A stretch of 64,000 nucleotides of DNA. Source: Sphingomonas hankookensis (GTDB lineage: Bacteria > Pseudomonadota > Alphaproteobacteria > Sphingomonadales > Sphingomonadaceae). The position numbers and the translations under genes are program-made. This document shows positions 1 through 9,705 of the stretch, in pieces. Under the pieces are notes generated by a model. The model ran no database searches. It was not told the DNA's origin and saw nothing but the letters and a program-made list of their open reading frames with translations. Position 1 is the first letter of the stretch; each line of letters opens with the position of its first letter. The DNA lies in contig NZ_JAKREV010000002.1 of the NCBI RefSeq assembly GCF_022664465.1, positions 124,001 to 188,000 of the forward strand. Reading direction: 5' to 3'.

Positions 1-32
1 GACAGCCATTACGGTTGCGCTATGAAACTCAT

Positions 33-980
33 ATGGCGCTTCCTTCCCTGTTCGACACGCTGGCACTTCCGGTCATCGGATCGCCGCTGTTCATCATCTC
101 CGGCCCCGATCTGGTCATCGCTCAGTGCAAGGCCGGGATCGTCGGATCGTTCCCGGCGCTGAACGCGCGGCCGCAGGCGCAGCTCGACGAATGGCTGCAT
201 CGCATTACCGAGGAACTGGCGGCGCACGACCGCGCGCATCCCGATCGCCCGGCCGCCCCCTTCGCCGTCAACCAGATCGTGCACCGCTCGAACGACCGGC
301 TGGAAGCCGACCTTGCCACCTGTGCCAAGTGGAAGGTGCCAATCATCATCACCTCGCTCGGCGCGCGCGAGGACCTGAACACCGCGGTCCATGGCTGGGG
401 CGGCATCGCGCTGCACGACGTCATCGACGACCGCTTCGCGCACAAGGCGGTGGAAAAGGGCGCCGACGGCCTGATCCTCGTGTGCACCGGTGCCGGCGGC
501 CATGCCGGACGGCTCAACCCCTTCGCCTTCGTACAGGAAGTGCGCCAGTGGTTCGACGGCCCGCTCGCGCTGTCCGGCGCGATCGCCAATGGCGGCGCAG
601 TGCTGGCGGCACAGGCCGCGGGCGCCGACCTCGCCTATGTCGGATCGCCGTTCATCGCGACGGCAGAGGCGAACGCGGTCGCGGGGTACAAGCAGGCGGT
701 GGTCGACGGGCGTGCCGACGACATCGTCTACAGCAACCTGTTCACCGGGGTGCACGGCAATTACCTGCGCGCGTCGATCGTCGCCGCTGGGCTCGATCCC
801 GATCACCTGCCCGACAGCGATGCCTCGGCGATGAACTTCGGTTCGGGGGCAAAGGCGTGGAAGGACATCTGGGGCGCGGGGCAAGGGATCGGCGCGGTCG
901 ACGCCGTGCTGCCCGCGGCGGACCTTATCGCGCGGATGGCGCGCGAGTATCAGGCCGCCCGCACCCGGCTGTTAAGTTAG
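33..980 (+). CDS. NAD(P)H-dependent flavin oxidoreductase, nitronate monooxygenase family
   Basis: A 315-residue FMN-dependent TIM-barrel protein related to class I nitronate monooxygenases, which oxidise alkyl nitronates such as propionate 3-nitronate. Visible hallmarks are the N-terminal PVIGSPLFIISGP segment, the GAGGHAG motif near residues 153-159 with the candidate catalytic His157, and the GAIANGG and GSPF phosphate/flavin-binding turns. The ATG at 33 is preferred over an in-frame TTG at 15 because the family normally begins just before the first barrel strand. The true substrate cannot be told from sequence; some members are enoyl-reductase-like. The gene stands alone and is followed by a short REP-like palindrome. 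Confidence 0.85.
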   Translation: MALPSLFDTLALPVIGSPLFIISGPDLVIAQCKAGIVGSFPALNARPQAQLDEWLHRITEELAAHDRAHPDRPAAPFAVNQIVHRSNDRLEADLATCAKWKVPIIITSLGAREDLNTAVHGWGGIALHDVIDDRFAHKAVEKGADGLILVCTGAGGHAGRLNPFAFVQEVRQWFDGPLALSGAIANGGAVLAAQAAGADLAYVGSPFIATAEANAVAGYKQAVVDGRADDIVYSNLFTGVHGNYLRASIVAAGLDPDHLPDSDASAMNFGSGAKAWKDIWGAGQGIGAVDAVLPAADLIARMAREYQAARTRLLS

Positions 981-1047
981 CTCAAAAACCGACGCTCGGC
1001 ACGCGATAGCCGTCCTTTCAGATCGGAACCGCTGCCCTCTCCGTTAT

Positions 1048-1070
1048 CCCGGACTTGATCCGGGGTGACG
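1048..1070. repeat. short REP-like palindrome
   Basis: An inverted repeat CCCGGA-cttga-TCCGGG followed by GTGACG lies in the gap between the flavin oxidoreductase and rcdA, which are convergent. It resembles one half of the CGTCACCCC-type dispersed palindromes found elsewhere in the window. Confidence 0.5.
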
Positions 1071-1118
1071 GTATCGTGAACGTCCTGACTGAGTGTCGAT
1101 CGGCTCGAACCGGCCCAA

Positions 1119-1577
1119 CTAAAGCTGCATCGCGAGGCGTTCGAACATCGCCCGCGCGGGACTCGCGGCGGGCGGGTCGCTGCGCGATCGCTCGATCCGC
1201 TCGGCGCGGCGGTACAGGTCGATACTGCCACGGATCAGTGCACTTGTTCCCGCCGGCATCGTCGCCAGCACATCGTCCTCGGTCACCGGCGCAGTCGCCA
1301 GCGCGCGCAGCGGATCGTCGGCCAGCTCGGCCGCGATTTCCCCGGCATCGACCGCCTTCTGCGTCAGCAGCCACGCGATGACATGCATCAGCCGCGTCGT
1401 GATCTTGAGCGATTCGCACGACAGCACCACCCGCGTCATCGGGTCGAGCGCGGCGCGGTCGCCTTGGCTGTCATCGTTGAAATAGGCGCGCGCCTCGTCA
1501 GCCAGCAGCATCGCTTCGACATACAGCGAATCGATCAGCCGGCGGCGGGCGTCCGAGGCGGTGGCGCGTACATCCAT
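1119..1577 (-). CDS. rcdA: DUF1465 family protein, RcdA-like regulator of CtrA degradation
   Basis: A 152-residue, mostly helical protein of the DUF1465 family, whose Caulobacter member RcdA is an adaptor that delivers CtrA and other clients to ClpXP at the cell pole during the G1-S transition. The sequence shows the family core: an N-terminal LIDSLYVEAMLLADEAR helix, a central TRVVLSCESLKITTRLMHV helix, and the conserved AWLLTQKAV segment. Length matches the family. It sits upstream of a DUF465 mini-protein on the same strand, a common sphingomonad arrangement. The family call is firm; the adaptor function is by homology only. Confidence 0.8.
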   Translation of the reverse strand: MDVRATASDARRRLIDSLYVEAMLLADEARAYFNDDSQGDRAALDPMTRVVLSCESLKITTRLMHVIAWLLTQKAVDAGEIAAELADDPLRALATAPVTEDDVLATMPAGTSALIRGSIDLYRRAERIERSRSDPPAASPARAMFERLAMQL

Positions 1578-1661
1578 GGGGCGGGTGTTGCCATGGCGTC
1601 GATGATCACGAAAGGGGGCGATCAGCGGCCGAACCGGCCGATTCGTCCCTGAACGCGACGA

Positions 1662-1859
1662 TTAGGCGATGATATCGGGGATCAGCTGGTCCTCGACCAC
1701 CGCGATCTCGTCGCGCAGCCGCAGCTTGCGGCGCTTCAACCGGGCGAGTTGCAGCTGGTCGGCCTGGCCGGCCGATGCCAGCGCCGTGATGGCGTCGTCG
1801 AGGTCGCGATGCTCGATCCTGAGCAGCCCCAGCCGGTGTTCGAGATCCGATTCGTCCAT
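1662..1859 (-). CDS. DUF465 (YdcH-type) small protein
   Basis: A 65-residue predicted coiled-coil protein. The start used is the ATG giving MDESDLE; a longer in-frame extension upstream is Arg/Lys-rich and probably untranslated. The DUF465 pattern is visible: an N-terminal helix (LEHRLGLLRIEHRDLDDAI), then a hinge and the basic LKRRKLRLRDEI helix that defines the family. No biochemical role is established for DUF465. It faces a second DUF465 gene (2010-2165), so the two are divergently transcribed from about 150 bp. Confidence 0.75.
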   Translation of the reverse strand: MDESDLEHRLGLLRIEHRDLDDAITALASAGQADQLQLARLKRRKLRLRDEIAVVEDQLIPDIIA

Positions 1860-1993
1860 GGACCGGCACTTTCGCTTGGGCGCCGGGCGCTGGCAACGGT
1901 CCGTCGGCGATTTTCGCACGTCGCGTCGAAAAACCCGTCAGCCATGGCGACAATCCGGGACTGCTGTGTTTTACTCATTCCCCCAACAGCCAA

Positions 1994-2002
1994 GCAGGAG
2001 GA
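1994..2002 (+). promoter_or_regulatory. strong Shine-Dalgarno for the 51-residue DUF465 gene
   Basis: The string GCAGGAGG lies 8 nt before the ATG at 2010. It is the clearest ribosome binding site in this region and supports this very short gene as real. Confidence 0.7.
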
Positions 2003-2009
2003 TGCAACG

Positions 2010-2165
2010 ATGCAGTCTGCCCACCTCAACGCCCTCGAAGCGAAACATGCCACGCTCGACCGCCAGATCGCGGCCGAAACGCAGCGCCCCTCGCCCGACC
2101 AGTCGCTGCTGTCGTCGCTCAAGAAGCGCAAGCTGATGGTGAAACAGGAAATGACCGCCCTGTAA
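2010..2165 (+). CDS. DUF465 (YdcH-type) mini-protein
   Basis: A 51-residue protein beginning MQSAHLNALEAKHATLDRQI and ending in the family signature SLLSSLKKRKLMVKQEM. It is a short two-helix coiled coil like other alphaproteobacterial DUF465 proteins of about 50-60 residues. The start is fixed by a near-perfect Shine-Dalgarno. It is a paralogue in pattern, not a close copy, of the divergent gene at 1662-1859. A GC-rich hairpin follows the stop. Function is unknown. Confidence 0.8.
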   Translation: MQSAHLNALEAKHATLDRQIAAETQRPSPDQSLLSSLKKRKLMVKQEMTAL

Positions 2166-2172
2166 CGCCACC

Positions 2173-2196
2173 GCGCGGGGTCGAGCGGCCCCGCGC
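2173..2196. terminator. GC-rich hairpin between convergent DUF465 and dksA genes
   Basis: A perfect 8-bp stem GCGCGGGG/CCCCGCGC with an 8-nt loop lies in the 50-bp gap between two convergent stop codons. It has no clear U tract, so it is a likely but not classical bidirectional terminator. Confidence 0.55.
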
Positions 2197-2216
2197 GCAA
2201 CGTTCGCCCCGGACGC

Positions 2217-2684
2217 TTAGTCCTCGCGCGACACCTTTTCCTGCCGTTCGTGGCGGCTTTGCGCCTCGACTGTCATCGTCGCGATCGGCCGCGCTTCGAG
2301 GCGGCCCAGCGCGATCGGCTCACCGGTCACTTCGCAATAGCCATATTCGCCATCGTCGATCCGGCGCAACGCCGCCTCGATCTTGGCGATCAGCTTGCGC
2401 TGGCGATCACGGGTGCGCAGCTCGATCGAAAAGTCGGTCTCGCTCGACGCGCGATCGGTCAGGTCGGCCTCGCGCAGCGATTCGTTCTGCAGGTGCGACA
2501 GGGTATCCTGCGCCTCGCGGTGAATGGCATCCTTCCACGCCAACAGCTTGGCACGGAAATAGGCCTGCTGCCGCGGGTTCATGAACGGCTCGTCCGCATG
2601 CGGACGATATCCGGTGCCATCGTCGTTCGCCGGCGGCGGTGGCATGTCGAGAGGTTGTGTCATGTCGCTCAAAACCGTGGCCAT
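2217..2684 (-). CDS. dksA: DksA/TraR family RNA polymerase-binding factor, zinc-less
   Basis: A 155-residue DksA homologue, starting at MATVLSDMTQ. DksA inserts a coiled-coil tip into the RNA polymerase secondary channel and works with ppGpp in the stringent response. The coiled coil is at about residues 30-105, with the DLTDRASSETD turn at its tip carrying conserved acidic residues. In the C-terminal globular domain only one of the four canonical zinc Cys remains (GEYGYCEVTGEPI, then RPIATMTVEAQ where the second pair should be), so it cannot form the classical zinc finger. This cysteine-poor form is common in alphaproteobacteria. An in-frame upstream extension is Arg-rich and unlikely to be translated. 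Confidence 0.9.
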   Translation of the reverse strand: MATVLSDMTQPLDMPPPPANDDGTGYRPHADEPFMNPRQQAYFRAKLLAWKDAIHREAQDTLSHLQNESLREADLTDRASSETDFSIELRTRDRQRKLIAKIEAALRRIDDGEYGYCEVTGEPIALGRLEARPIATMTVEAQSRHERQEKVSRED

Positions 2685-3037
2685 CCCCAATCTCCACCTC
2701 GGAACGTCCCGGCGCCGCTTTGGCAGGGGGTCGCCCTCTCTTTTGTCCGCGCGCCTATATCGGGCAGGCAGCTGCTTCACAAGCGCCGCAGAACAAAGGA
2801 CGAAATGCCTATTGCAGGAGTCGGTTTAACAGCGTTTGCGCAGTATCCGATTTCGTCCCTTTACGGTACGTTAACCGTGCCAACCCGCTGGCGTGATGCA
2901 TATTTCACCAATATGACCCGAATATTGGTGCGCCATGGTTTGAACTTTACGGTTTCTTTCGCCTTGGTGCAGCATAACGAACCCGAACGCGGTATCCGGC
3001 CGGGTGGACAGGGTTCTTTTGGGAAGAGTGGTGCTGC
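2685..3037. other. 353-bp divergent intergenic region between dksA and the Ser-rich gene
   Basis: No gene is visible here. The region must hold the divergent promoters of dksA and the Ser/Thr-rich PEP-CTERM-like gene. It is distinctly more AT-rich than the flanking genes near 2860-2960 and contains a perfect 8-bp inverted repeat at 2907-2929 and a GTTAACCGTG element near 2871. Confidence 0.7.
2907..2929. promoter_or_regulatory. candidate operator, 8-bp perfect inverted repeat
   Basis: ACCAATAT-gacccga-ATATTGGT is an exact dyad with a 7-nt spacer, about 110 bp before the ATG of the Ser/Thr-rich gene. It has the size of a dimeric helix-turn-helix binding site and no U tract, so it is more likely an operator than a terminator. 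The regulator is unknown. Confidence 0.45.
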
Positions 3038-3922
3038 ATGTCGGTGAAGATGGCATTGGCGAAATTGTGCGCATGTGCCTGCGGCGGTGCGGTGATCGGC
3101 GGGGGTGCCGTGCACGTCGCCGAATCGTCGCAGAACCGTGAGATCACGAAGCGCGCGATCACCAAGCGGGTCATCACCAAACGCGTGGCCGCCCGCCCAG
3201 CGCCGCGCCGTGTCGTGAAACGCATCGTCACCCGAACCAAGACCGTCTGCGCACCGACCGTCGTAACCGTCGCCAGCCAGGCGGCACCGGTGCCCCTGCC
3301 CCCCGCCTTTGCCGGTGCGGACATGCCGGTCATGTCGGGCGGCGGCTTCGGCCCCGGCCCGGTACTGGTCGGTGGTACCGGTGGCGGCGGCATCGGCGGT
3401 GGCTTCTTCGCCGGCGGCTTCTTCGGTGGCGGCAGCGGTTCGGGCGGGTCGAGCGGCATCGTCGTCTCGTCGACCTCCAGCACCAGCGGTTCGACCTCGA
3501 CCTCGGCCGGCGGATCGTCGACCAGCACCGGCGGCGTGTCGAGCACCAGCAGCACCTCGTCGGCCTCGGGCGGCAGCAGCGGCAACGTTTCCAGTTCGTC
3601 GAGCGGCAACGTGTCGACCTCGTCCAGCGGCAACGTCTCCACTTCGACCTCGTCGAGCGGCAATGTCTCGACGTCGACATCGACGTCGTCGAGCGGGAAC
3701 GTGTCGACCAGCACCTCGTCGGCGTCGTCGGCCTCGACCAGCGCGTCGACCTCTTCGGCGTCGTCCACCTCGGCCTCGTCGTCGAACGGTTATCCGCCGC
3801 CCGACCCGCCCGGTCCGCCGACGCCGGTCCCGGCACCGCCGATGCTGCTGCTGTTCGGCGGCGCGGCCGCGGCACTGGTGCTGCGCAAGCGCTTCTCGCG
3901 CAAGGCGACGGCGGAAGCGTAA
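3038..3922 (+). CDS. Ser/Thr-rich secreted protein with PEP-CTERM-like sorting tail
   Basis: A 294-residue low-complexity protein. Order: a short hydrophobic, Cys/Gly-rich N-terminus (1-27); a Lys/Arg-rich stretch (32-70); a Gly-rich segment (100-140); a Ser/Thr tract (140-250) with five SGNVS repeats at 181-223; a Pro-rich linker; then the tail VPAPP (264-268), a hydrophobic run (269-282) and RKR (283-285). That tripartite tail is the layout of PEP-CTERM signals, which exosortases recognise, although the usual P-E-P is P-A-P here. The window encodes an exosortase at 24051-25568, so this is the best local substrate candidate. I infer cell-surface or matrix display, possibly glycosylated. An internal ATG at 3050 is an alternative start. 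Confidence 0.7.
   Translation: MSVKMALAKLCACACGGAVIGGGAVHVAESSQNREITKRAITKRVITKRVAARPAPRRVVKRIVTRTKTVCAPTVVTVASQAAPVPLPPAFAGADMPVMSGGGFGPGPVLVGGTGGGGIGGGFFAGGFFGGGSGSGGSSGIVVSSTSSTSGSTSTSAGGSSTSTGGVSSTSSTSSASGGSSGNVSSSSSGNVSTSSSGNVSTSTSSSGNVSTSTSTSSSGNVSTSTSSASSASTSASTSSASSTSASSSNGYPPPDPPGPPTPVPAPPMLLLFGGAAAALVLRKRFSRKATAEA
3578..3706 (+). repeat. in-gene repeats coding SGNVS units
   Basis: Five imperfect tandem units of the type tcgagcggcaacgt (SSGNVST) occur inside the Ser/Thr-rich gene, separated by variable TCG/ACC-rich stretches. The low-complexity DNA is prone to slippage, so repeat number probably varies between strains. Confidence 0.7.
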
Positions 3923-3992
3923 CGTCGCCTTGCGATCGATCGTGAGTGATCGATCGAAGACGCCTGTACCACCGTCAAAATCCATCCCTATC

Positions 3993-4018
3993 GGGCCGCG
4001 CGGACAACCGCGCGGCCC
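3993..4018. terminator. bidirectional hairpin terminator
   Basis: A perfect 11-bp stem GGGCCGCGCGG/CCGCGCGGCCC with an ACAA loop stands between the convergent Ser-rich and host-attachment genes. It is very stable but has only short flanking T/A runs. Confidence 0.7.
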
Positions 4019-4026
4019 GTTGGCGG

Positions 4027-5831
<1,805 letters not shown>

Positions 5832-5896
5832 CGGCTTTCCGGATACGACCAGGATGGTTAAGGTCGTGTTCGGGGATGGGATGCAAGGGGGCAGCG

Positions 5897-6973
5897 ATGG
5901 GTTTCGCAACACGGAGCGTGGCGGCGCTGATCGTCATGGGCGCGGCCAGCGGCTGCATCCCGTCGTCCCCCGGTTACGACCCCGCCCCGTCCGCGCCGCA
6001 AGCCCCGCCGGTCCTCGCCCCCGACACGCCGCCTGCGACCAAGCCGCAGGGTGACGGGGTCACCGCCCTCCCCTCCGCTCCGCCGGCGTGGGAAGCGCGC
6101 CGCGCGGTCGCCAATGCGCGGACCGTGACCGAAAGCGTCTATACCGTCCGCCCCGGCGACACGCTGCGCGGCATCGCCAATGCGACCGGTGCCGGATCGG
6201 AGGCGATCGCGCGCGCCAACCTCCTGCCTGCGCCGTTCACCATCCGCACCGGGCAACGGCTGACCATCCCCGGTGGCCGTTATCACGGCGTGCGGGAGGG
6301 CGAGACGGGCATCGCCATCGCGCGTGCGTACGGCGTCGACTGGTCGCGGATCGTGTCGGCCAATGGCTTGAGCGAACCTTATATCCTGCGCACCGGACAG
6401 CGTATCCTGATCCCCGGCGACGCACTGCCGCGATCGGCGGCGGAGCGGGCGGCGGCGTTCCGGCTCGACATCGACGACATCCTCACCGGCGGCGAACCGG
6501 CGATCAAGCCGAACGAACGCCCCGCGGTCGCCGTCACCTCGCCGCGCCGCGTCCTGCCGCCCAGTGCCGCGATCGCCGCGCCGACCATGTCGCCCGGTGC
6601 GTTCAACTGGCCGGTCGAGGGGCGGGTGTTCAAGCGCTTCGGCGCGGGCGCCAGTGGCGAGCGCAACGACGGGATCAAGATCGCCGTGCCGGAGGGGACG
6701 CCGATCGGGGCCGCGGCGGACGGCACCATCGCCTATGTCGGCACCGGCGTGCCGGGCCTCGGCGGCGTGGTCATCGTCCGCCACGGCGGCGGCATCACCT
6801 CCGTCTATGGCCATGCCAGCCAGTTGCTGGTCCAGCGTGGGCAGGCGGTGAAGAAGGGGCAGAAGATCGCGCTGTCGGGCGAATCGGGCTTTGCCGACCG
6901 GCCGATGGTCCATTTCGAAATGCGGTCAGGCCGCAGCCCCATCGACCCGCTGACCCGATTGCCGCGCCGATGA
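5897..6973 (+). CDS. NlpD-like LysM/M23 lipoprotein with degenerate LytM domain
   Basis: A 358-residue envelope protein. Residues 1-20 form a lipoprotein signal with lipobox ASGC (Cys20). Two LysM peptidoglycan-binding repeats follow (about 79-125 and 131-177), then a Pro/Ala linker and a C-terminal M23/LytM domain (about 235-358). The metal and catalytic positions are lost: HxxxD reads NDGIK, and the HxH motif reads MVH. As with NlpD and EnvC, I infer a non-catalytic activator of cell-division amidases rather than an endopeptidase. Its stop overlaps the start of the K+ channel gene (ATGA). Confidence 0.85.
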   Translation: MGFATRSVAALIVMGAASGCIPSSPGYDPAPSAPQAPPVLAPDTPPATKPQGDGVTALPSAPPAWEARRAVANARTVTESVYTVRPGDTLRGIANATGAGSEAIARANLLPAPFTIRTGQRLTIPGGRYHGVREGETGIAIARAYGVDWSRIVSANGLSEPYILRTGQRILIPGDALPRSAAERAAAFRLDIDDILTGGEPAIKPNERPAVAVTSPRRVLPPSAAIAAPTMSPGAFNWPVEGRVFKRFGAGASGERNDGIKIAVPEGTPIGAAADGTIAYVGTGVPGLGGVVIVRHGGGITSVYGHASQLLVQRGQAVKKGQKIALSGESGFADRPMVHFEMRSGRSPIDPLTRLPRR

Positions 6974-7980
6974 GGCCGCCGGACCGGCGCGCGATCCTGC
7001 GGCAATCGTCGCCGCTGCCGGTCTGGGCGTCGATTCTGTGGCGCGTCGCCGCGGTACTGACGCTGGTCGGCATCGCGGTCGCGGTCCACTGGTTCGACCG
7101 CGACGGCCTGCGCGACAATTACGACGGCAAGGTCAGCTTCGCCGACGTCATCTATTTCACCATGATCTCGATCACGACGACCGGGTATGGCGACATCGCG
7201 CCGGTCACCGAACGCGCGCGACTTTTCGACGCCCTGATCGTTACGCCGATCCGCGTGTTCGTCGTGCTGCTGTTCATCGGGACGACCTATCAATTCGTGC
7301 TCAGGCGAAGCTGGGAGCGTTGGCGCATGGCGCTGTTGCAGGACAAACTGACCGGGCACATCGTCGTGGCGGGCTTCGGCAAGACCGGGTCCGAAGCGGT
7401 CGACGAGCTGATCGCACGGGGCGAGGAACCGCGCCGCATCGTCGTGATCGACCCGTCGCAACCGCATGTCGAGGCGGCGCAGAAGCTGGGCTGCATCGTG
7501 TTGCAGGCCGATGCCACCCGCGACGCGACGCTCACCGACGTCTGTGTCGCCCGGGCCCGCGCACTGATCGTCGCAACCGGCCGCGACGATACGTCGATCC
7601 TGGTGACGCTGACCGCCCGCCATCTCGCCCCCGACCTGACGATCAGCGTGATCGTGAAGGCGGAGGATAACGAATTTCCCGCCCGTGCCGCAGGTGCCAC
7701 GACGGTCATCAACCCGGTCAGCTTTGCCGGGCTGTTGCTTGCCGGGTCGTGCCGCGGCCCGCATATCGCCGACTATATGCTCGACCTCGCCTCGATCGAC
7801 GGCGCGGTCGCGCTGTCCGAACGGCCGGTCGCGGCCCACGAAGTCGGACAGCCGCTGTCGGCGATCACCACCGGCCTTGGCCTGCGTATCTATCGACAGG
7901 GCGGAAAGATCCGGTTCGACAGCCCCGAAGCCCGCAACCTGCAACCCGGCGACACGATCGTCGAAGTGGTGACCCGATAA
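6970..7980 (+). CDS. K+ channel with RCK/TrkA-N domain
   Basis: A 336-residue inner-membrane potassium channel. There are two transmembrane helices (about 20-42 and 85-110) around a pore loop with the K+ selectivity filter TTGYGD (70-75). A cytoplasmic RCK domain follows, starting IVVAGFGKTG (132-140) with a Rossmann GxGxxG variant for NAD(H) or nucleotide binding, and a C-terminal TrkA-C-like lobe (about 250-336). It is the MthK-type two-helix layout. It is coupled by ATGA to the NlpD-like gene and by TAATG to the next gene, so the three probably form one transcript. Confidence 0.9.
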   Translation: MRPPDRRAILRQSSPLPVWASILWRVAAVLTLVGIAVAVHWFDRDGLRDNYDGKVSFADVIYFTMISITTTGYGDIAPVTERARLFDALIVTPIRVFVVLLFIGTTYQFVLRRSWERWRMALLQDKLTGHIVVAGFGKTGSEAVDELIARGEEPRRIVVIDPSQPHVEAAQKLGCIVLQADATRDATLTDVCVARARALIVATGRDDTSILVTLTARHLAPDLTISVIVKAEDNEFPARAAGATTVINPVSFAGLLLAGSCRGPHIADYMLDLASIDGAVALSERPVAAHEVGQPLSAITTGLGLRIYRQGGKIRFDSPEARNLQPGDTIVEVVTR

Positions 7981-8324
7981 TGCCCGATGCCGCCCGCCTG
8001 TGGCCGATCCTGATGCTGATCGCCTCCAACATCTTCATGACCTTCGCGTGGTACGGCCATCTGAAGCACAAGGGAGCGCCCCTGTTCTTCGTGATCCTGA
8101 TCAGCTGGGGCATCGCCTTCTTCGAATATTGCCTCGCCGTCCCCGCCAACCGGATCGGGTCGCAGGTCTATTCGGCGGCGCAGTTGAAGGGCATGCAGGA
8201 GGTCATCACCCTCACCGTGTTCGCGATCTTCTCGGTCGCGTATCTCGGGCAGAAGATCACGGTGAACCACATGATCGGCTTCACCCTGATCGCCGGCGGT
8301 GCGTTCTTCCTGTTCCGGCAATAG
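7980..8324 (+). CDS. DMT family protein (DUF486)
   Basis: A 114-residue hydrophobic protein with four predicted transmembrane helices and the DUF486 signatures [12 protein letters not shown] and [10 protein letters not shown]. The family belongs to the drug/metabolite transporter superfamily as a half-size unit that would have to dimerise. The ATG overlaps the stop of the K+ channel gene (TAATG), so it is translationally coupled. The substrate is unknown. Confidence 0.9.
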   Translation: MPDAARLWPILMLIASNIFMTFAWYGHLKHKGAPLFFVILISWGIAFFEYCLAVPANRIGSQVYSAAQLKGMQEVITLTVFAIFSVAYLGQKITVNHMIGFTLIAGGAFFLFRQ

Positions 8325-8376
8325 GTTCCGCCGCCCCTATCATTTTTCGTGCAAATCGCTATGTGACCGGGCGATC

Positions 8377-9705
8377 ATGGCAACTCGTCTTCCTTCGCCC
8401 CCCCGTGTCGGGATGGTTTCGCTCGGCTGTCCCAAGAACCTGGTCGACAGCGAACGCATCCTGACGAAGCTGCGCAGCGACGGCTATCAGATGTCGCCCG
8501 ACTATGCCGGGGCGGACGTCGTGCTGGTCAACACCTGCGGCTTCCTCGATTCCGCCAAGGAAGAGTCGCTCGAAGCGATCGGCGAGGCAATCGCCGAGAA
8601 CGGCCGCGTCATCGTGACCGGCTGCATGGGGCAGGAAGCGGACACGATCCGCGCCCGCTTCCCGCAGGTGCTGGCCGTCACCGGCGCGCACCAGTATGAA
8701 CAGGTCGTCGAAGCGGTGCATGAAGCGGCCCCGCCGATCCCCTCGCCGTTCGTCGATCTCGTGCCCGAAAGCGGGCTGAAGCTGACGCCGCGCCATTACA
8801 GCTATTTGAAGATTTCGGAGGGTTGCAACCACCGCTGCTCCTTCTGCATCATCCCGTCGATCCGCGGCGACCTGATCAGCCGCCGCCCCGACGCGATCCT
8901 GCGCGAGGCGGAAAAGCTGGTCGCAGCGGGGACGAAGGAGCTGCTGGTCATCAGCCAGGACACCTCGGCCTATGGCATCGACATCCGCCGCGAACCCCGC
9001 GCATGGAAGGGTCGCGAGGTCGTGCCGCACATGACCGACCTCGCGCGCGAACTGGGACAGATCGCGCCGTGGGTGCGGCTGCATTATGTCTATCCCTATC
9101 CCCACGTCGACAGCGTCATCCCGCTGATGGCGGACGGGCTGGTGCTGCCCTATCTCGACATCCCGTTCCAGCATGCCTCGCCCAACGTCCTCAAGGCGAT
9201 GAAGCGCCCGGCCAACGACGCCAAGGTGCTCGAACGGCTGCGCGGCTGGCGCGAGATCTGTCCCGACATCGCGATCCGCTCGTCGTTCGTCGTCGGCTTC
9301 CCGGGGGAGACCGAGGCGGACTTCCAGTATCTGCTCGACTGGCTCGACGAGGCACAGCTCGACCGCGTCGGCGCGTTCCGGTTCGAGCCTGTCGAAGGCG
9401 CCGCCGCCAACGCGCTGCCCGATCCGGTGCCGGAGGCGGTCAAGGAAGAGCGCTACGCCCGGATCATGGAAAAGACCGCTGCGATCTCGGCCGCGAAGCT
9501 CGCCGCCAAGATCGGTCGCACGATCGACGTCATCATCGACGAGGTCGGCGACGAAGGCGGCGCCACCGGCCGCAGCATGGCCGACGCGCCCGGTATCGAC
9601 GGCGAGGTCTTCCTGCGCGACGCCGGCCATCTGGCGCAGGGCGATATCGTCAAGGTCGAAGTCGAGGACGCCGACGAGCACGACCTGTACGGGGTACCGC
9701 TCTAA
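8377..9705 (+). CDS. rimO: ribosomal protein S12 methylthiotransferase RimO
   Basis: A 442-residue radical-SAM enzyme that methylthiolates the conserved Asp of ribosomal protein uS12. The N-terminal UPF0004 domain holds the three Cys for the auxiliary [4Fe-4S] cluster (Cys18, Cys54, Cys83). The radical-SAM CxxxCxxC is Cys150-Cys154-Cys157 (GCNHRCSFC). A TRAM domain closes the protein. The [13 protein letters not shown] opening distinguishes RimO from MiaB. The start is the ATG at 8377, 52 bp after the DUF486 gene. A palindromic element follows the stop at once. Confidence 0.97.
   Translation: MATRLPSPPRVGMVSLGCPKNLVDSERILTKLRSDGYQMSPDYAGADVVLVNTCGFLDSAKEESLEAIGEAIAENGRVIVTGCMGQEADTIRARFPQVLAVTGAHQYEQVVEAVHEAAPPIPSPFVDLVPESGLKLTPRHYSYLKISEGCNHRCSFCIIPSIRGDLISRRPDAILREAEKLVAAGTKELLVISQDTSAYGIDIRREPRAWKGREVVPHMTDLARELGQIAPWVRLHYVYPYPHVDSVIPLMADGLVLPYLDIPFQHASPNVLKAMKRPANDAKVLERLRGWREICPDIAIRSSFVVGFPGETEADFQYLLDWLDEAQLDRVGAFRFEPVEGAAANALPDPVPEAVKEERYARIMEKTAAISAAKLAAKIGRTIDVIIDEVGDEGGATGRSMADAPGIDGEVFLRDAGHLAQGDIVKVEVEDADEHDLYGVPL

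Noticed and set aside
2890-2915. Possible sigma-54 promoter (TGGC...GC) before the Ser-rich gene
   Set aside because: The GG and GC elements are 6 bp apart instead of the required 10.
3578-3706. Short repeats that could suggest a CRISPR array
   Set aside because: Units are 12-20 bp, in frame, with low-complexity variable gaps and no cas genes; they code for SGNVS repeats.
2861-3985. Long open frame opposite the Ser/Thr-rich gene, Arg/Gly-rich
   Set aside because: It arises because TCG/AGC serine codons read as CGA/GCT on the other strand. The plus-strand frame has a sensible start, tail and following terminator.
5897-6973. Active M23 endopeptidase
   Set aside because: Both metal-binding motifs are degenerate (NDGIK; MVH), so catalysis is unlikely.
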